From the NCBI GenBank assembly GCA_003214315.1, contig QCLU01000002.1:124001-188000 (forward strand): a DNA stretch of 64,000 bases, given 5' to 3'. Under the pieces are notes generated by a model. That model made no database searches. It saw nothing but the letters and a program-made list of their open reading frames with translations, and had not been told where the DNA came from. The translations under genes were made by a program, and so were the position numbers. The DNA is from Prochlorococcus sp. AG-418-D13 (GTDB lineage: Bacteria; Cyanobacteriota; Cyanobacteriia; PCC-6307; Cyanobiaceae). The stretch's first letter is position 1; every line of letters starts with the position of its first letter. This document shows, piece after piece, positions 33,607-41,967 of this stretch.

Positions 33607-34992
33607 ATGACTGAAGATTTAATTAATAAAAAAGATTTATACTTTCCTTCGTATTTAGGGACTAACGATAACTTAATTACTCTCCTAAATAAAGCAACTC
33701 AAATTCTTTGTGACTGGTTCTCTAAGTCCGATAAATATGGTCCATTACCATTTGATGAGAATTTCAAGTGCTTGATGCCTGATGAGGAAGGTAATTCTAC
33801 AGAAGATTTGTTTTCTGAGATTCAAGCCCTTTTGAATAATTCATTTAATCCAGTTCATCCAGGTTCTCTAGCTCATCTGGATCCCCCACCTTTGATTTTT
33901 TCTATTTTAGGCGATTTAATTGCTGCTGGTTTAAATAATAATCTTCTTGCTTACGAACTGTCTCCAAGTGTTACTCTGCTTGAGGAATCATTATGCAAAT
34001 GGTTTGCAAAGAAAATAGGGTTTAATGATTCTTCAGGAGGCATAGCAGCGAGCGGAGGAACTTTAAGTAATTTGAATGCACTTATAGCAGCTAGACATAA
34101 TTCTGGATTAGGTTCAGATCCCAATTCTGTATTACTTGTTAGTGAAGATGCTCATTCCTCCTTTATTAAATGTACAAGAATTATGGGTCTTAATGAAACA
34201 AATCTTATCAGGATTAAAACTGATAATAACGGTTGTATGGATATACAAAATCTTAGAAAAACTATAGATAAATGTTTTATTGATAATAAAAAGATCTTCG
34301 CTATTGTTGCCACGCTAGGTACAACTGTAAGAGGAGCGATTGATCCTATTAAGGAAATTAGTGAAATATGCAAAGAAAAAAATATATGGCTACATATCGA
34401 TGGCTCCATTGGAGGCATTTTTGCCGTAACTTCTATTCCAATAGAGGGTTTAAATAATATTAATCAAGCTAACTCCATTACAATTAATCCTCAAAAAATA
34501 ATTGGTATCACAAAGACTTCCTCTTTGTTATTAGTTTCAAATATGAGTACTTTAGAAAATACATTTTCTACTGGACTTCCCTACCTATCATCTAAAGATA
34601 ATATTATAAATAGAGGAGAAATTGGTATACAAGGTTCTAGACCTGCAGAGGTAATAAAACTATGGCTTGGGTTACGTTTTTTAGGTCTGAATGGAATTGA
34701 AAATATATTAAAATCATCAATAGATAGGAAGGATTTTTTATTAAAATATATTAGTAAAGATAAATTTGATATATATTCAGGTCCTCTACATATTGTTTCA
34801 TTTATACCAAAGGGGCTTGAGCCAAAAGACTCTGATGCCTGGACTCTATCTAAAGTTAATGAACTAATGAAAAATAATTTCATGCTTTCTAGACCAAAAT
34901 TTAAAGGTAAATATTATTTAAGAGTAGTGATGGGAAACTATAATACAAAAGATTCTCATATTGAAGAACTTTTGAGACTTTTATATGCTTAA
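33607..34992 (+). CDS. Group II PLP-dependent decarboxylase-like protein
   Basis: 461 residues resembling DOPA/glutamate/2,4-diaminobutyrate decarboxylases. Markers are NPVHPGSLAHLDPPPLIFSILGD, GGIAASGGTLSNLNALIAAR, the cofactor region WLHIDGSIGGIF and the PLP lysine in ITINPQKIIGITKTSSLLL. The usual His before that Lys (N/D-P-H-K) is Gln here, which could alter chemistry or only mark a subfamily. Substrate unknown: an amino acid giving an amine. ATG at 33607. A 45-codon membrane ORF begins three bases after the stop. Confidence 0.88.
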   Translation: MTEDLINKKDLYFPSYLGTNDNLITLLNKATQILCDWFSKSDKYGPLPFDENFKCLMPDEEGNSTEDLFSEIQALLNNSFNPVHPGSLAHLDPPPLIFSILGDLIAAGLNNNLLAYELSPSVTLLEESLCKWFAKKIGFNDSSGGIAASGGTLSNLNALIAARHNSGLGSDPNSVLLVSEDAHSSFIKCTRIMGLNETNLIRIKTDNNGCMDIQNLRKTIDKCFIDNKKIFAIVATLGTTVRGAIDPIKEISEICKEKNIWLHIDGSIGGIFAVTSIPIEGLNNINQANSITINPQKIIGITKTSSLLLVSNMSTLENTFSTGLPYLSSKDNIINRGEIGIQGSRPAEVIKLWLGLRFLGLNGIENILKSSIDRKDFLLKYISKDKFDIYSGPLHIVSFIPKGLEPKDSDAWTLSKVNELMKNNFMLSRPKFKGKYYLRVVMGNYNTKDSHIEELLRLLYA

Positions 34993-34994
34993 CA

Positions 34995-35132
34995 ATGAAT
35001 ATCGGTAGACCAAAAATTATAGCAATAGTCACAGGGTTTATATCTATAGCCATTTGCATTGCTTACTTACTTTTAATAACTATTTTTGATTTCAGAACTT
35101 ATCTAAATGATCAATTATCAAATTTTACTTAG
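34995..35132 (+). CDS. Possible 45-residue single-span membrane protein
   Basis: The ORF is below the track cutoff. ATG 34995 to TAG 35130 encodes 45 residues. A short basic N-terminus (MNIGRPK) leads into one long transmembrane helix (IIAIVTGFISIAICIAYLLLITIF), followed by a polar C-terminal tail DFRTYLNDQLSNFT. It begins three bases after the PLP decarboxylase stop, so it is likely co-transcribed. Its end overlaps the convergent GTPase gene by eight bases. The composition and a fit to a small picocyanobacterial membrane family (from memory) support it. Function unknown. Confidence 0.6.
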   Translation: MNIGRPKIIAIVTGFISIAICIAYLLLITIFDFRTYLNDQLSNFT

Positions 35133-36624
35133 GAAATGGAGGCAAACTTTTATTTGATGTAAAATATTTTTTGATTTCAATTTTTGAAATTGCTTCCTTT
35201 ACGAAGTTATTTAAAATTTCCTCTCGCTTACTTATTCTATAAATCTTATCTACAACTTCTTGAATTCCTCCATCTCCCCAATCTTGCCCATTTTTAAAAT
35301 ATTCAATCAAACTTAGTCCTACTATTCTTATTAACCAGCCTGCTGTAATTGATTGTATCGATTTAGATATTATAATTTTAGTCAAACTTGTAGCTAAAGC
35401 TGGAGAAATAATGGCGAGCCCCCCTTTTAGTATTCCTTGTTTAGCCAATGCGCTTAGCAATGATTTCGATAAATCTTTTGCATCATTTTTTGTAAGCTTT
35501 ATTTCATATATTTTTGATAATTCCATTATCATTCGGAGATTTACGGAGGTAGTAGTAAGAAAATCAACAGCTGGAAGTGGATTAACTAGTATAACTCCTC
35601 CTGTTATCCACATATATTTATTAATCAATTTATTTGAAATTAAATATCTTTGTTCTTGAACGAAATTTTTACTTTTAATACCTAATTTAGTTGAGCGAAA
35701 AAGGATATTATCTGCTAATAACTCTTCACCATTATTATCGAGAGTTTCAATTATTTCTCTAAATAAACTTCCTACCTCTGGAACCAAATTTAATGAATTT
35801 GATTTTTCATAGGGAGATCCTTGAGGTACAGCAATTGTTTGAACAACTGAAATTTTATTTTTTCCAGCGGAAGTTATAGCGATTATATTTTCTTTGATGA
35901 GGTTATTTTCATCTCTAGACCTCAAGTCACATTTATTAAGAACTATTATTATTTTTTTTCCTATTTTCAATAATTCTTTGATTAAATAGTTTTCGTATTT
36001 ATTTATGTCCTGATCTAACACAAAGAGAACCAAGTCAGAATTTGATGCTTGTAAAATTGTTGCTTTTTCTCTTTCTTCCCCTGACTTAGATGGTTCGAAT
36101 AATCCTGGAGTATCAACTATATTAATGTTTCTTTTTAAGATTGGGATTCGAATTTTATAGCTATTAATTTGCTTTGTTGTACCTATTTTTGCAGATGTTT
36201 GACCGACAATATTTTTCAATAACGATCTTGCAATAGATGTTTTTCCTGAGGAACCTGCTCCAAAAAGAGTAACTTTATAATCTCCTGTTTTTAATTGTAA
36301 CTCTAGTTTATTTTTTTGATAATTTAACAATTCAACTTCTACTTTATCGTAAATTTTTTTATTGATTTTCTCGACCCCATCCAAACTTAACTTGGCAGCA
36401 CCATATGTATTTTTGAATGAAAGTGTATTTTTTTTATTTTTATATACTATTTTATAAACTATTTTTTTAAATAATTTTTTATCAACATTATAAAAGATAT
36501 ATAAAACTATTATTAAAAATAAAAGCGTATAAATATTTACTATTCTTATTACTATCGTAAATAAAATATATAAGAATAAAATAACGATTGAATATTTTAT
36601 ATACTTTAATTTCAAGAAATTCAT
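35125..36624 (-). CDS. Membrane-associated Era/YcjX-like GTPase with DUF697-type C-terminus
   Basis: N-terminal hydrophobic helices (residues ~10-50) anchor the protein. A GTPase domain follows with G1 LFGAGSSGKTSIARSL, G3 NIVDTPGLFEPSKSG and G4 IVLNKCDLRSRDE. The C-terminal ~200 residues have hydrophobic segments (YMWITGGVILVNPLPAVDFL, GGLAIISPALATSLTKII) like the DUF697 region of membrane GTPases. The track starts at 36693 inside lspA. I prefer the ATG at 36624 (24th codon), which avoids a 68-base overlap and begins one base past the lspA stop, giving 499 residues. The cellular role is unknown; perhaps envelope or ribosome related. Confidence 0.85.
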   Translation of the reverse strand: MNFLKLKYIKYSIVILFLYILFTIVIRIVNIYTLLFLIIVLYIFYNVDKKLFKKIVYKIVYKNKKNTLSFKNTYGAAKLSLDGVEKINKKIYDKVEVELLNYQKNKLELQLKTGDYKVTLFGAGSSGKTSIARSLLKNIVGQTSAKIGTTKQINSYKIRIPILKRNINIVDTPGLFEPSKSGEEREKATILQASNSDLVLFVLDQDINKYENYLIKELLKIGKKIIIVLNKCDLRSRDENNLIKENIIAITSAGKNKISVVQTIAVPQGSPYEKSNSLNLVPEVGSLFREIIETLDNNGEELLADNILFRSTKLGIKSKNFVQEQRYLISNKLINKYMWITGGVILVNPLPAVDFLTTTSVNLRMIMELSKIYEIKLTKNDAKDLSKSLLSALAKQGILKGGLAIISPALATSLTKIIISKSIQSITAGWLIRIVGLSLIEYFKNGQDWGDGGIQEVVDKIYRISKREEILNNFVKEAISKIEIKKYFTSNKSLPPFPK

Positions 36625-36625
36625 A

Positions 36626-37084
36626 TTATTGATTGTTCTTAAAAATGCTATACAGTATAAAAATAAAACCAATATTAATAGACATATCAGCAATATTAAA
36701 TACTGGAAAATTTATGATATTTAAATTTATAAAATCAATTACAAAACCATTTAATATCCTATCAATACCATTACCAATAGTTCCGCCAAGAATAAAGCTA
36801 TAAGAATATAGATCAATTGGGTTTAAAGTATTTTTCCTTAATATCAAATAAATAAGTAATAGTGAAAAAATAATACTTATCAAAGATAAAAATATTCTAC
36901 TTCCACTAAATATGTTAAATGCTGCCCCGTAATTTTTTACAAAGTCTAATTTAAATAAAAGAAAATCTTTATTTATAAACATTTTATAATTATTAAACAT
37001 TAAATATTTTGTAAATTGATCTATTAGAATAATAAAAATACTTAAAGATAAAAAATATAATTTTGTTTTAATTTTATTAATCAT
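36626..37084 (-). CDS. lspA: Signal peptidase II (lipoprotein signal peptidase)
   Basis: Cleaves the signal peptide of prolipoproteins after lipidation in the inner membrane. The 152 residues have four membrane helices. The catalytic aspartates are in ILGGTIGNGIDRILNGFVIDF (near residue 110) and FPVFNIADMSINIG (near residue 130). FVKNYGAAFNIF in the second region is also a family motif. ATG at 37084, overlapping the bioY stop by one base (TAATG). The GTPase gene follows at once, so bioY-lspA-GTPase look co-transcribed. Confidence 0.96.
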   Translation of the reverse strand: MINKIKTKLYFLSLSIFIILIDQFTKYLMFNNYKMFINKDFLLFKLDFVKNYGAAFNIFSGSRIFLSLISIIFSLLLIYLILRKNTLNPIDLYSYSFILGGTIGNGIDRILNGFVIDFINLNIINFPVFNIADMSINIGFIFILYSIFKNNQ

Positions 37085-37653
37085 TATTTGCTATTTTTTA
37101 AATATCTTATAGGTTTAATAAATAATAATAGTGGTAAAAGCATTAAAAAATGATATCCAATTTTACCTGCAGAGTATTTCCCTAAATTATATAAAAATAT
37201 ATTAAATTCACTGTAAAATATAATTTGTATAAAGTTGTAAAATATTCCAGTTAAATGCATAGCACCTATTGCTATAAATCCATTTATTAAAAAGTTGCCA
37301 ATATTTATTTTATTTGCAGTATTTAAATTATCAATTATTTTGATTAATGGATACATACCTAATAAATAACCAAAATTTGGAGTGAGCAAATATCCTATTG
37401 AACCTCCTTGATTAAATACTGGAAATATAAATAACCCTATAACTATATATATAGAAAATGCTCTGAAAACAACCCTTTTATTAAATAGAAGTGTTAATAA
37501 AATTATAGTCGGAATTTGCCATGTGATAGGCAATTCAAAGCTATTACTAGATCTATTGAGAAATGGTAGTGGAATATAAACAGGAAGCATTGTTGTTATG
37601 ACTAGTAATTGAAGACTCACCAGTATCTCAATTAATTTATACAAATTGAGCAT
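37084..37653 (-). CDS. bioY: BioY-type biotin transporter substrate-binding component
   Basis: Energy-coupling-factor S component; members bind biotin in the membrane, alone or with an ECF module. The 189 residues have six hydrophobic segments and the family hallmarks LPITWQIPTIILL (near residue 42), IYIVIGLFIFPVF and GGSIGYLLTPNFGYLLG (near residue 85). The Gly/Asn/Tyr pattern of the last matches BioY. No ECF ATPase gene is adjacent. ATG at 37653, 15 bases after the MacB-like permease gene. Biotin as substrate is by homology. Confidence 0.85.
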   Translation of the reverse strand: MLNLYKLIEILVSLQLLVITTMLPVYIPLPFLNRSSNSFELPITWQIPTIILLTLLFNKRVVFRAFSIYIVIGLFIFPVFNQGGSIGYLLTPNFGYLLGMYPLIKIIDNLNTANKINIGNFLINGFIAIGAMHLTGIFYNFIQIIFYSEFNIFLYNLGKYSAGKIGYHFLMLLPLLLFIKPIRYLKNSK

Positions 37654-37668
37654 GATTATAAATTCTAT

Positions 37669-38901
37669 TTATAAACTTCTCAATGCAACAATTGGATCTA
37701 ATTTAGAAGCTCTTTTCGCGGGTAAAACGCCAAAGATTAAACCTATTGATCCTGAAATGATCATAGTGGAAAAAGTTGTTGTAATTCCTACTGATGCAGG
37801 AAGTGGTGTTATCAGAGATAAAAGAAAAACACCTGTTAATCCGGTTGTTGTTCCTATTAATCCTCCAATTGTAGATAAAATCAATGCCTCAATTAAAAAT
37901 TGAATTAAAATATCTGACTGTTTAGCACCTATTGCTTTTCTAAGTCCAATCTCTTCAGTCCTTTCGCTAACAGAAACGAGCATAATATTCATGATTCCTA
38001 TGCCTCCAACTACTAAAGATACTGCCCCAATACCTGCTAATAAAAAAGTTAGTCCACTTGTTATGTTGGTTACAATATTCAATGCATCTTCTTGTGATCT
38101 AACTGCGAAGTCATCATCTCTTGTTATTTTATGTCTTTGCCTTAGTAAGTTAGTAATCTGAAATTTAGCGGCACTAGTTGCATTTTTATTTATCGCTTCC
38201 ACACTAATGAAGCTTAAACTTACACCATATGTAGGATCCTTCCCAGTAATCCTATTTACCATTGTGGTTAATGGAATATATGCATTCTTGTCTTGATTAC
38301 TTCCAAATACAGCACCTTTTGGTTTTAATATTCCGATGATTTCATAACTATGATCTTTAATTCTGATTTTTTTTCCAAGTGATGAAGATTTATCTTTGAA
38401 AAATTCTTCTTTAAGATCAGGACCTATTACTACATAACTTCTTGCACTATTAACATCACTTATTGATAAAAATCTTCCCTTATCTACTTCAAAGCTCCTT
38501 ACTTCAAGAAATTCAGGAGTAACTCCTGCAATTGATATATTTAGGCTTTTTGAATTTGATTGCACTATTTCATTAGCAGAGATTTGAGGAGCAACTTTTT
38601 TTACTGTTGGGACTTGATTACTTATTGCCACTGCATCTTCTAAAACTAGGTTTTTCGGAAATGAAATACCTCTTCTTCTTGTGTCATTATTTCCAGGAAC
38701 AATGAATAAAACATTTGCACCTAAATTACTTAATTGGTTTTTTGCTAATGTTTGAGCACCTCTTCCAAGTCCAACAAGTGTAATAACTGATGCATTTCCT
38801 ATAATTATGCCCAGCATTGTTAACGAACTTCTCAATTTGTTCGAAACTAAAGTTTTTGTGGCCATGCCTAAGGCTTCTTTTATTGAGATATTCCTAGACA
38901 T
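37669..38901 (-). CDS. MacB-like ABC transporter permease (FtsX family)
   Basis: 410 residues. The first membrane helix is in LRSSLTMLGIIIGNASVITLVG, followed by a MacB periplasmic core domain (residues ~45-235). An FtsX domain of three helices holds GGIGIMNIMLVSVSERTEEIGLRKAIGAKQSDIL and ends in PAKRASKLDPIVALR. These motifs identify the MacB/LolC/DevC class of mechanotransmission exporters. The partner ATPase is not adjacent, so it must be encoded elsewhere. ATG at 38901 overlaps the pyk stop by eight bases. Substrate unknown. Confidence 0.93.
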   Translation of the reverse strand: MSRNISIKEALGMATKTLVSNKLRSSLTMLGIIIGNASVITLVGLGRGAQTLAKNQLSNLGANVLFIVPGNNDTRRRGISFPKNLVLEDAVAISNQVPTVKKVAPQISANEIVQSNSKSLNISIAGVTPEFLEVRSFEVDKGRFLSISDVNSARSYVVIGPDLKEEFFKDKSSSLGKKIRIKDHSYEIIGILKPKGAVFGSNQDKNAYIPLTTMVNRITGKDPTYGVSLSFISVEAINKNATSAAKFQITNLLRQRHKITRDDDFAVRSQEDALNIVTNITSGLTFLLAGIGAVSLVVGGIGIMNIMLVSVSERTEEIGLRKAIGAKQSDILIQFLIEALILSTIGGLIGTTTGLTGVFLLSLITPLPASVGITTTFSTMIISGSIGLIFGVLPAKRASKLDPIVALRSL

Positions 38902-40684
38902 ATTTATATTTATCTATTGCATCATCATCTTCAATTTGCCCCATGTATATAACACCTTCATTAAGCTGCAGTGTAATAAGGTCCCCATTACTAATTTGCT
39001 GATTATCCATATTTTCTAAATTACAAATTGTAGAAATCTTTTTATTATTTTTGTTAAACAAAGCATAAACATCATTTACATTTTGGTTCGTAACAATACC
39101 CGCAATATTTTTACTAAGTGGAATATTTTCCATTAATTCCCCCGGAACGAATAATATTTCTCCTGGACAGATTAAGGACATATCAAGATTATTTTTTATT
39201 ATTCTTGCTTTACCTGTAACACCGATTTCCCCTATTGAAATTCCTCTTGATACAATTTTTCTTACTAAACCGACTTTTATTAAATCTGTAGAGCCGCTAA
39301 TGCCAGTCAATGTGCCTGCAGTTTGAACTACTAAGTCTCCTTGGTTTAAGATCCCCATTTCCTGTGCAATTTGCATAGCTAAACTAAAAGTCTTTGCAGT
39401 TCTTTCATCATTTTTAACTACTATAGGAGTAACTCCCCAAACAAGTTGCAATCTTCTCGCTACACTCCTCTCTGTAGTAGTTGCTAAAATAGGTGTTGGT
39501 GGTCTGAATTTACTTACATTACGAGCAGTAGAGCCTGATTTTGTTAAAGGTATTATAGCTCCTGCATCAAGTTGTCTGGCTATATTACTAACTGCTGCAC
39601 TAATAGCATTCGGTATCGTACTAGGTAAGTGGCTCTCTATAGCTTTAAGTGGATAATCCCTTTCAATTCTTCTTGCTATAGTTGCCATCGTTTCTACTGC
39701 CTCTACAGGATAATCGCCAACTGCAGTTTCATTTGAAAGCATTACTGCATCTGTTCCATCCAGAATTGCATTGGCAACATCGCTAACTTCTGCCCTGGTT
39801 GGTCTTGGATTCGAAGCCATAGAATCCAGCATTTGAGTCGCTGTAATTATTGGGATACCTAATGAATTAGCTTTTCTTATTAATTCTTTTTGTAATAGAG
39901 GTACCTCCTCAGCAGGCATTTCTACTCCCAAATCACCTCTTGCAACCATAACCCCATCACATAGGGGTAAAACAGTATCAATTTGATCAATAGCTTCAAA
40001 TTTTTCAATTTTTGCGACTACAGGAGTTGAATGCCCATTTTTGTTTATTAAATCTTTTATTTCGTTTATATCGGATGGATTTCTTACGAAACTTAGTGCT
40101 ATCCAATCGACTCCTTCAGATAAACCGAATTTTAAATCCTTTTTATCTTTTTCTGTTAATGCTTTTACTGATAATTGAACATCTGGGAAATTAACACCTT
40201 TATTATTTGAAAGAACTCCCCCTACAGTTACCAGGCACTCTAAAAGATTAGCTTTTATGTCTACTTTTTCTACAATCATTTCTATTTTGCCATCATCTAA
40301 TAATATTCTTTTTCCTTCACTAACTTCTTGAGAAAGTTTGTTGTAGGTTACATTAGCAATAGTATTAGTACATTCGACTTCATTCGATGTCAGTGTAAAT
40401 TTATCCCCTTTTTTAACTTTTACTGGACCATCTTTAAAGCGCCCTAATCTTATTTTTGGTCCTTGAAGATCCTGTAATATTCCAATATCAATATCCAACT
40501 TTCTTGATACTTCTCTTATGGTTTTTATTCTCTCAGCATGATCTTTATGATCTCCATGCGAGAAATTTAATCTGAATGTTGTTACTCCAGCTTTAATTAA
40601 ATCTGTAATTATCTCTTCTGATTGAGTTGCAGGGCCAATAGTTGCGACTATTTTTGTTCTTCTTTTTAAATCAATATTCGACAT
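38894..40684 (-). CDS. pyk: Pyruvate kinase with C-terminal PEP-utilizer-like domain
   Basis: Makes pyruvate and ATP from phosphoenolpyruvate and ADP, the last step of glycolysis. N-terminal TKIVATIGPATQSEEII, the active-site segment VVAKIEKFEAID, GVMVARGDLGVEMPAEEVPLLQKELI and MLSNETAVGDYPVEAV form the barrel. The C domain is residues ~350-470. The last ~110 residues resemble the mobile domain of PEP-utilizing enzymes. However, the phospho-histidine motif (TSHAAVV type) is not there; the equivalent stretch reads IVTNQNVNDVYALFNKN. 596 residues, ATG at 40684. Likely co-transcribed with the permease. Confidence 0.96.
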   Translation of the reverse strand: MSNIDLKRRTKIVATIGPATQSEEIITDLIKAGVTTFRLNFSHGDHKDHAERIKTIREVSRKLDIDIGILQDLQGPKIRLGRFKDGPVKVKKGDKFTLTSNEVECTNTIANVTYNKLSQEVSEGKRILLDDGKIEMIVEKVDIKANLLECLVTVGGVLSNNKGVNFPDVQLSVKALTEKDKKDLKFGLSEGVDWIALSFVRNPSDINEIKDLINKNGHSTPVVAKIEKFEAIDQIDTVLPLCDGVMVARGDLGVEMPAEEVPLLQKELIRKANSLGIPIITATQMLDSMASNPRPTRAEVSDVANAILDGTDAVMLSNETAVGDYPVEAVETMATIARRIERDYPLKAIESHLPSTIPNAISAAVSNIARQLDAGAIIPLTKSGSTARNVSKFRPPTPILATTTERSVARRLQLVWGVTPIVVKNDERTAKTFSLAMQIAQEMGILNQGDLVVQTAGTLTGISGSTDLIKVGLVRKIVSRGISIGEIGVTGKARIIKNNLDMSLICPGEILFVPGELMENIPLSKNIAGIVTNQNVNDVYALFNKNNKKISTICNLENMDNQQISNGDLITLQLNEGVIYMGQIEDDDAIDKYKYV

Positions 40685-40745
40685 ATATAGATAATATTGC
40701 TAGATATAAATAAATTTACCATACCCAAAGTTAGTTATTTAAGTC

Positions 40746-41075
40746 ATGGATTTTAAAACTTATCAGAAAAAAGCTAGAGAGACAGCACAATATCCAGATT
40801 TAGGTTCAAATAATATTTATCCAACTCTTGGTTTAGTGGGAGAGGCTGGTGAGGTGGCAGAAAAAGTGAAAAAGGTTATAAGAGATAAAAATGGAATATT
40901 TGATAACGAATCAAAATTAGGTATTAAAAAAGAGTTAGGAGATGTTTTGTGGTATGTATCAAATCTTTGTACAGAATTAAATTTCAATTTAGAGGATGTT
41001 GCATTACAAAACCTTGAAAAATTAAAATTAAGAGCTGCTAAAGGCAAGATAAGAGGTTCTGGAGATGATAGATAA
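40746..41075 (+). CDS. MazG-like nucleoside triphosphate pyrophosphohydrolase
   Basis: 109 residues of the all-alpha NTP pyrophosphatase superfamily. The metal-binding acidic pairs are in LVGEAGEVAEKVKKVIRD (near residue 32) and KKELGDVLWYVSNLCTELN (near residue 65), with KIRGSGDDR at the end. Such enzymes hydrolyse aberrant or excess NTPs and dNTPs and are common in marine cyanobacteria and their phages. The exact substrate is unknown. ATG at 40746, divergent from pyk. It ends two bases from the convergent yggT. Confidence 0.88.
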   Translation: MDFKTYQKKARETAQYPDLGSNNIYPTLGLVGEAGEVAEKVKKVIRDKNGIFDNESKLGIKKELGDVLWYVSNLCTELNFNLEDVALQNLEKLKLRAAKGKIRGSGDDR

Positions 41076-41077
41076 AT

Positions 41078-41356
41078 TCAGCTATAACCTAAGCTTGCAT
41101 ACTGGAGATTTGTAATTAAATTTTGAATGACATTTAAAAGTAAAAAAGCTAATAAAGATGAAATATCAAATCCACCTATTGGAGGGATAATACCTCTAAA
41201 AATGTTTAAATAAGGATCTGTGATAGAAGTTAATGCAGATAAAACACCATTACTCCAATCAATACCTGGAAACCATGTAAGTAAAATTCTTATTATCAAT
41301 ATGAAAGAATAAATTGATAAAGTTTGACCCAGAACTGCAAAAATCTCAGATAACAT
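41078..41356 (-). CDS. YggT family membrane protein
   Basis: 92 residues with two hydrophobic segments: the N-terminal half (FAVLGQTLSIYSFILIIRILLTWFPG) and a second helix near the C-terminus (FDISSLLAFLLLNVIQNLI). The SWxPG-like WFPGIDWSN and ITDPYLNIFRGIIPPIGGFDISSL are the YggT signature. Homologues in chloroplasts (CCB3) help attach haem to cytochrome b6, and in bacteria roles in division and osmotic protection have been proposed. ATG at 41356, 38 bases after scpB on the same strand. Confidence 0.92.
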   Translation of the reverse strand: MLSEIFAVLGQTLSIYSFILIIRILLTWFPGIDWSNGVLSALTSITDPYLNIFRGIIPPIGGFDISSLLAFLLLNVIQNLITNLQYASLGYS

Positions 41357-41394
41357 TATCTTGTAGTAATTTAATACATCCTAACATTTACTTA

Positions 41395-41856
41395 TTATTG
41401 CTGCTTATTGTTACCACTTCCTATATTTGAGAGATATTCATTACTTACAGCAAAAGTTTGAAAAAACTTTTCTGATAATGATAGCCAATATGATCTACCA
41501 TCTTTTTGCTTCCGTTTGACGATGAATTTCTTTTCTAGTAATTCTTTAATATGATCATAAGCGCCTGAACCTCGAAGAAGTATAAGATCCGATTGCAGGA
41601 TCTTTTTTTTGATCGCAATAGTTGCCAATGTCCTTAATTCGGATGTTTTCAAATCAGAAGGAAGTAAATCATCGACGAATTCATTAAGACTAGATTTTAG
41701 TTCGAGAGAAAAACTGTTATTAACTGCATTTAATTCAATAGCTGAGTTGGGATTAGAGTATTTATTTTTTAGATCTTTAATTGCATCATTTATTGAGTTT
41801 ATATCAGAATTAGTAATTTCTGAAAGATCCTTTTTTGTTATTGGTCTGCCTTTCAA
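41395..41856 (-). CDS. scpB: Segregation and condensation protein B
   Basis: Winged-helix dimer that binds ScpA and the SMC ATPase to organise chromosomes. Two winged-helix repeats are visible: the first in ...GRPITKKDLSEITNSDINSINDAI, the second in LRTLATIAIKKKILQSDLILLRGSGAYDHIKELLEK, with a last strand RSYWLSLSEKFFQTF. The track starts at TTG 41856, which lies inside the conserved first helix. Upstream in frame the sequence continues TKVEAVLYL then KGRP, as in other ScpB proteins. This frame stays open for ~35 codons to a TAA, with no ATG/GTG/TTG/CTG. The true start is therefore likely upstream at a non-standard codon. Confidence 0.9.
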   Translation of the reverse strand: MKGRPITKKDLSEITNSDINSINDAIKDLKNKYSNPNSAIELNAVNNSFSLELKSSLNEFVDDLLPSDLKTSELRTLATIAIKKKILQSDLILLRGSGAYDHIKELLEKKFIVKRKQKDGRSYWLSLSEKFFQTFAVSNEYLSNIGSGNNKQQ

Positions 41857-41967
41857 ATATAGAACAGCTTCAACTTTAGTAACTATATCTATATCAGATA
41901 TTGGCGTGGTATTTAGATCAGATTGATTGATTTTAATTACCGAAATCTTTCCTAATTTACCTTAAAT

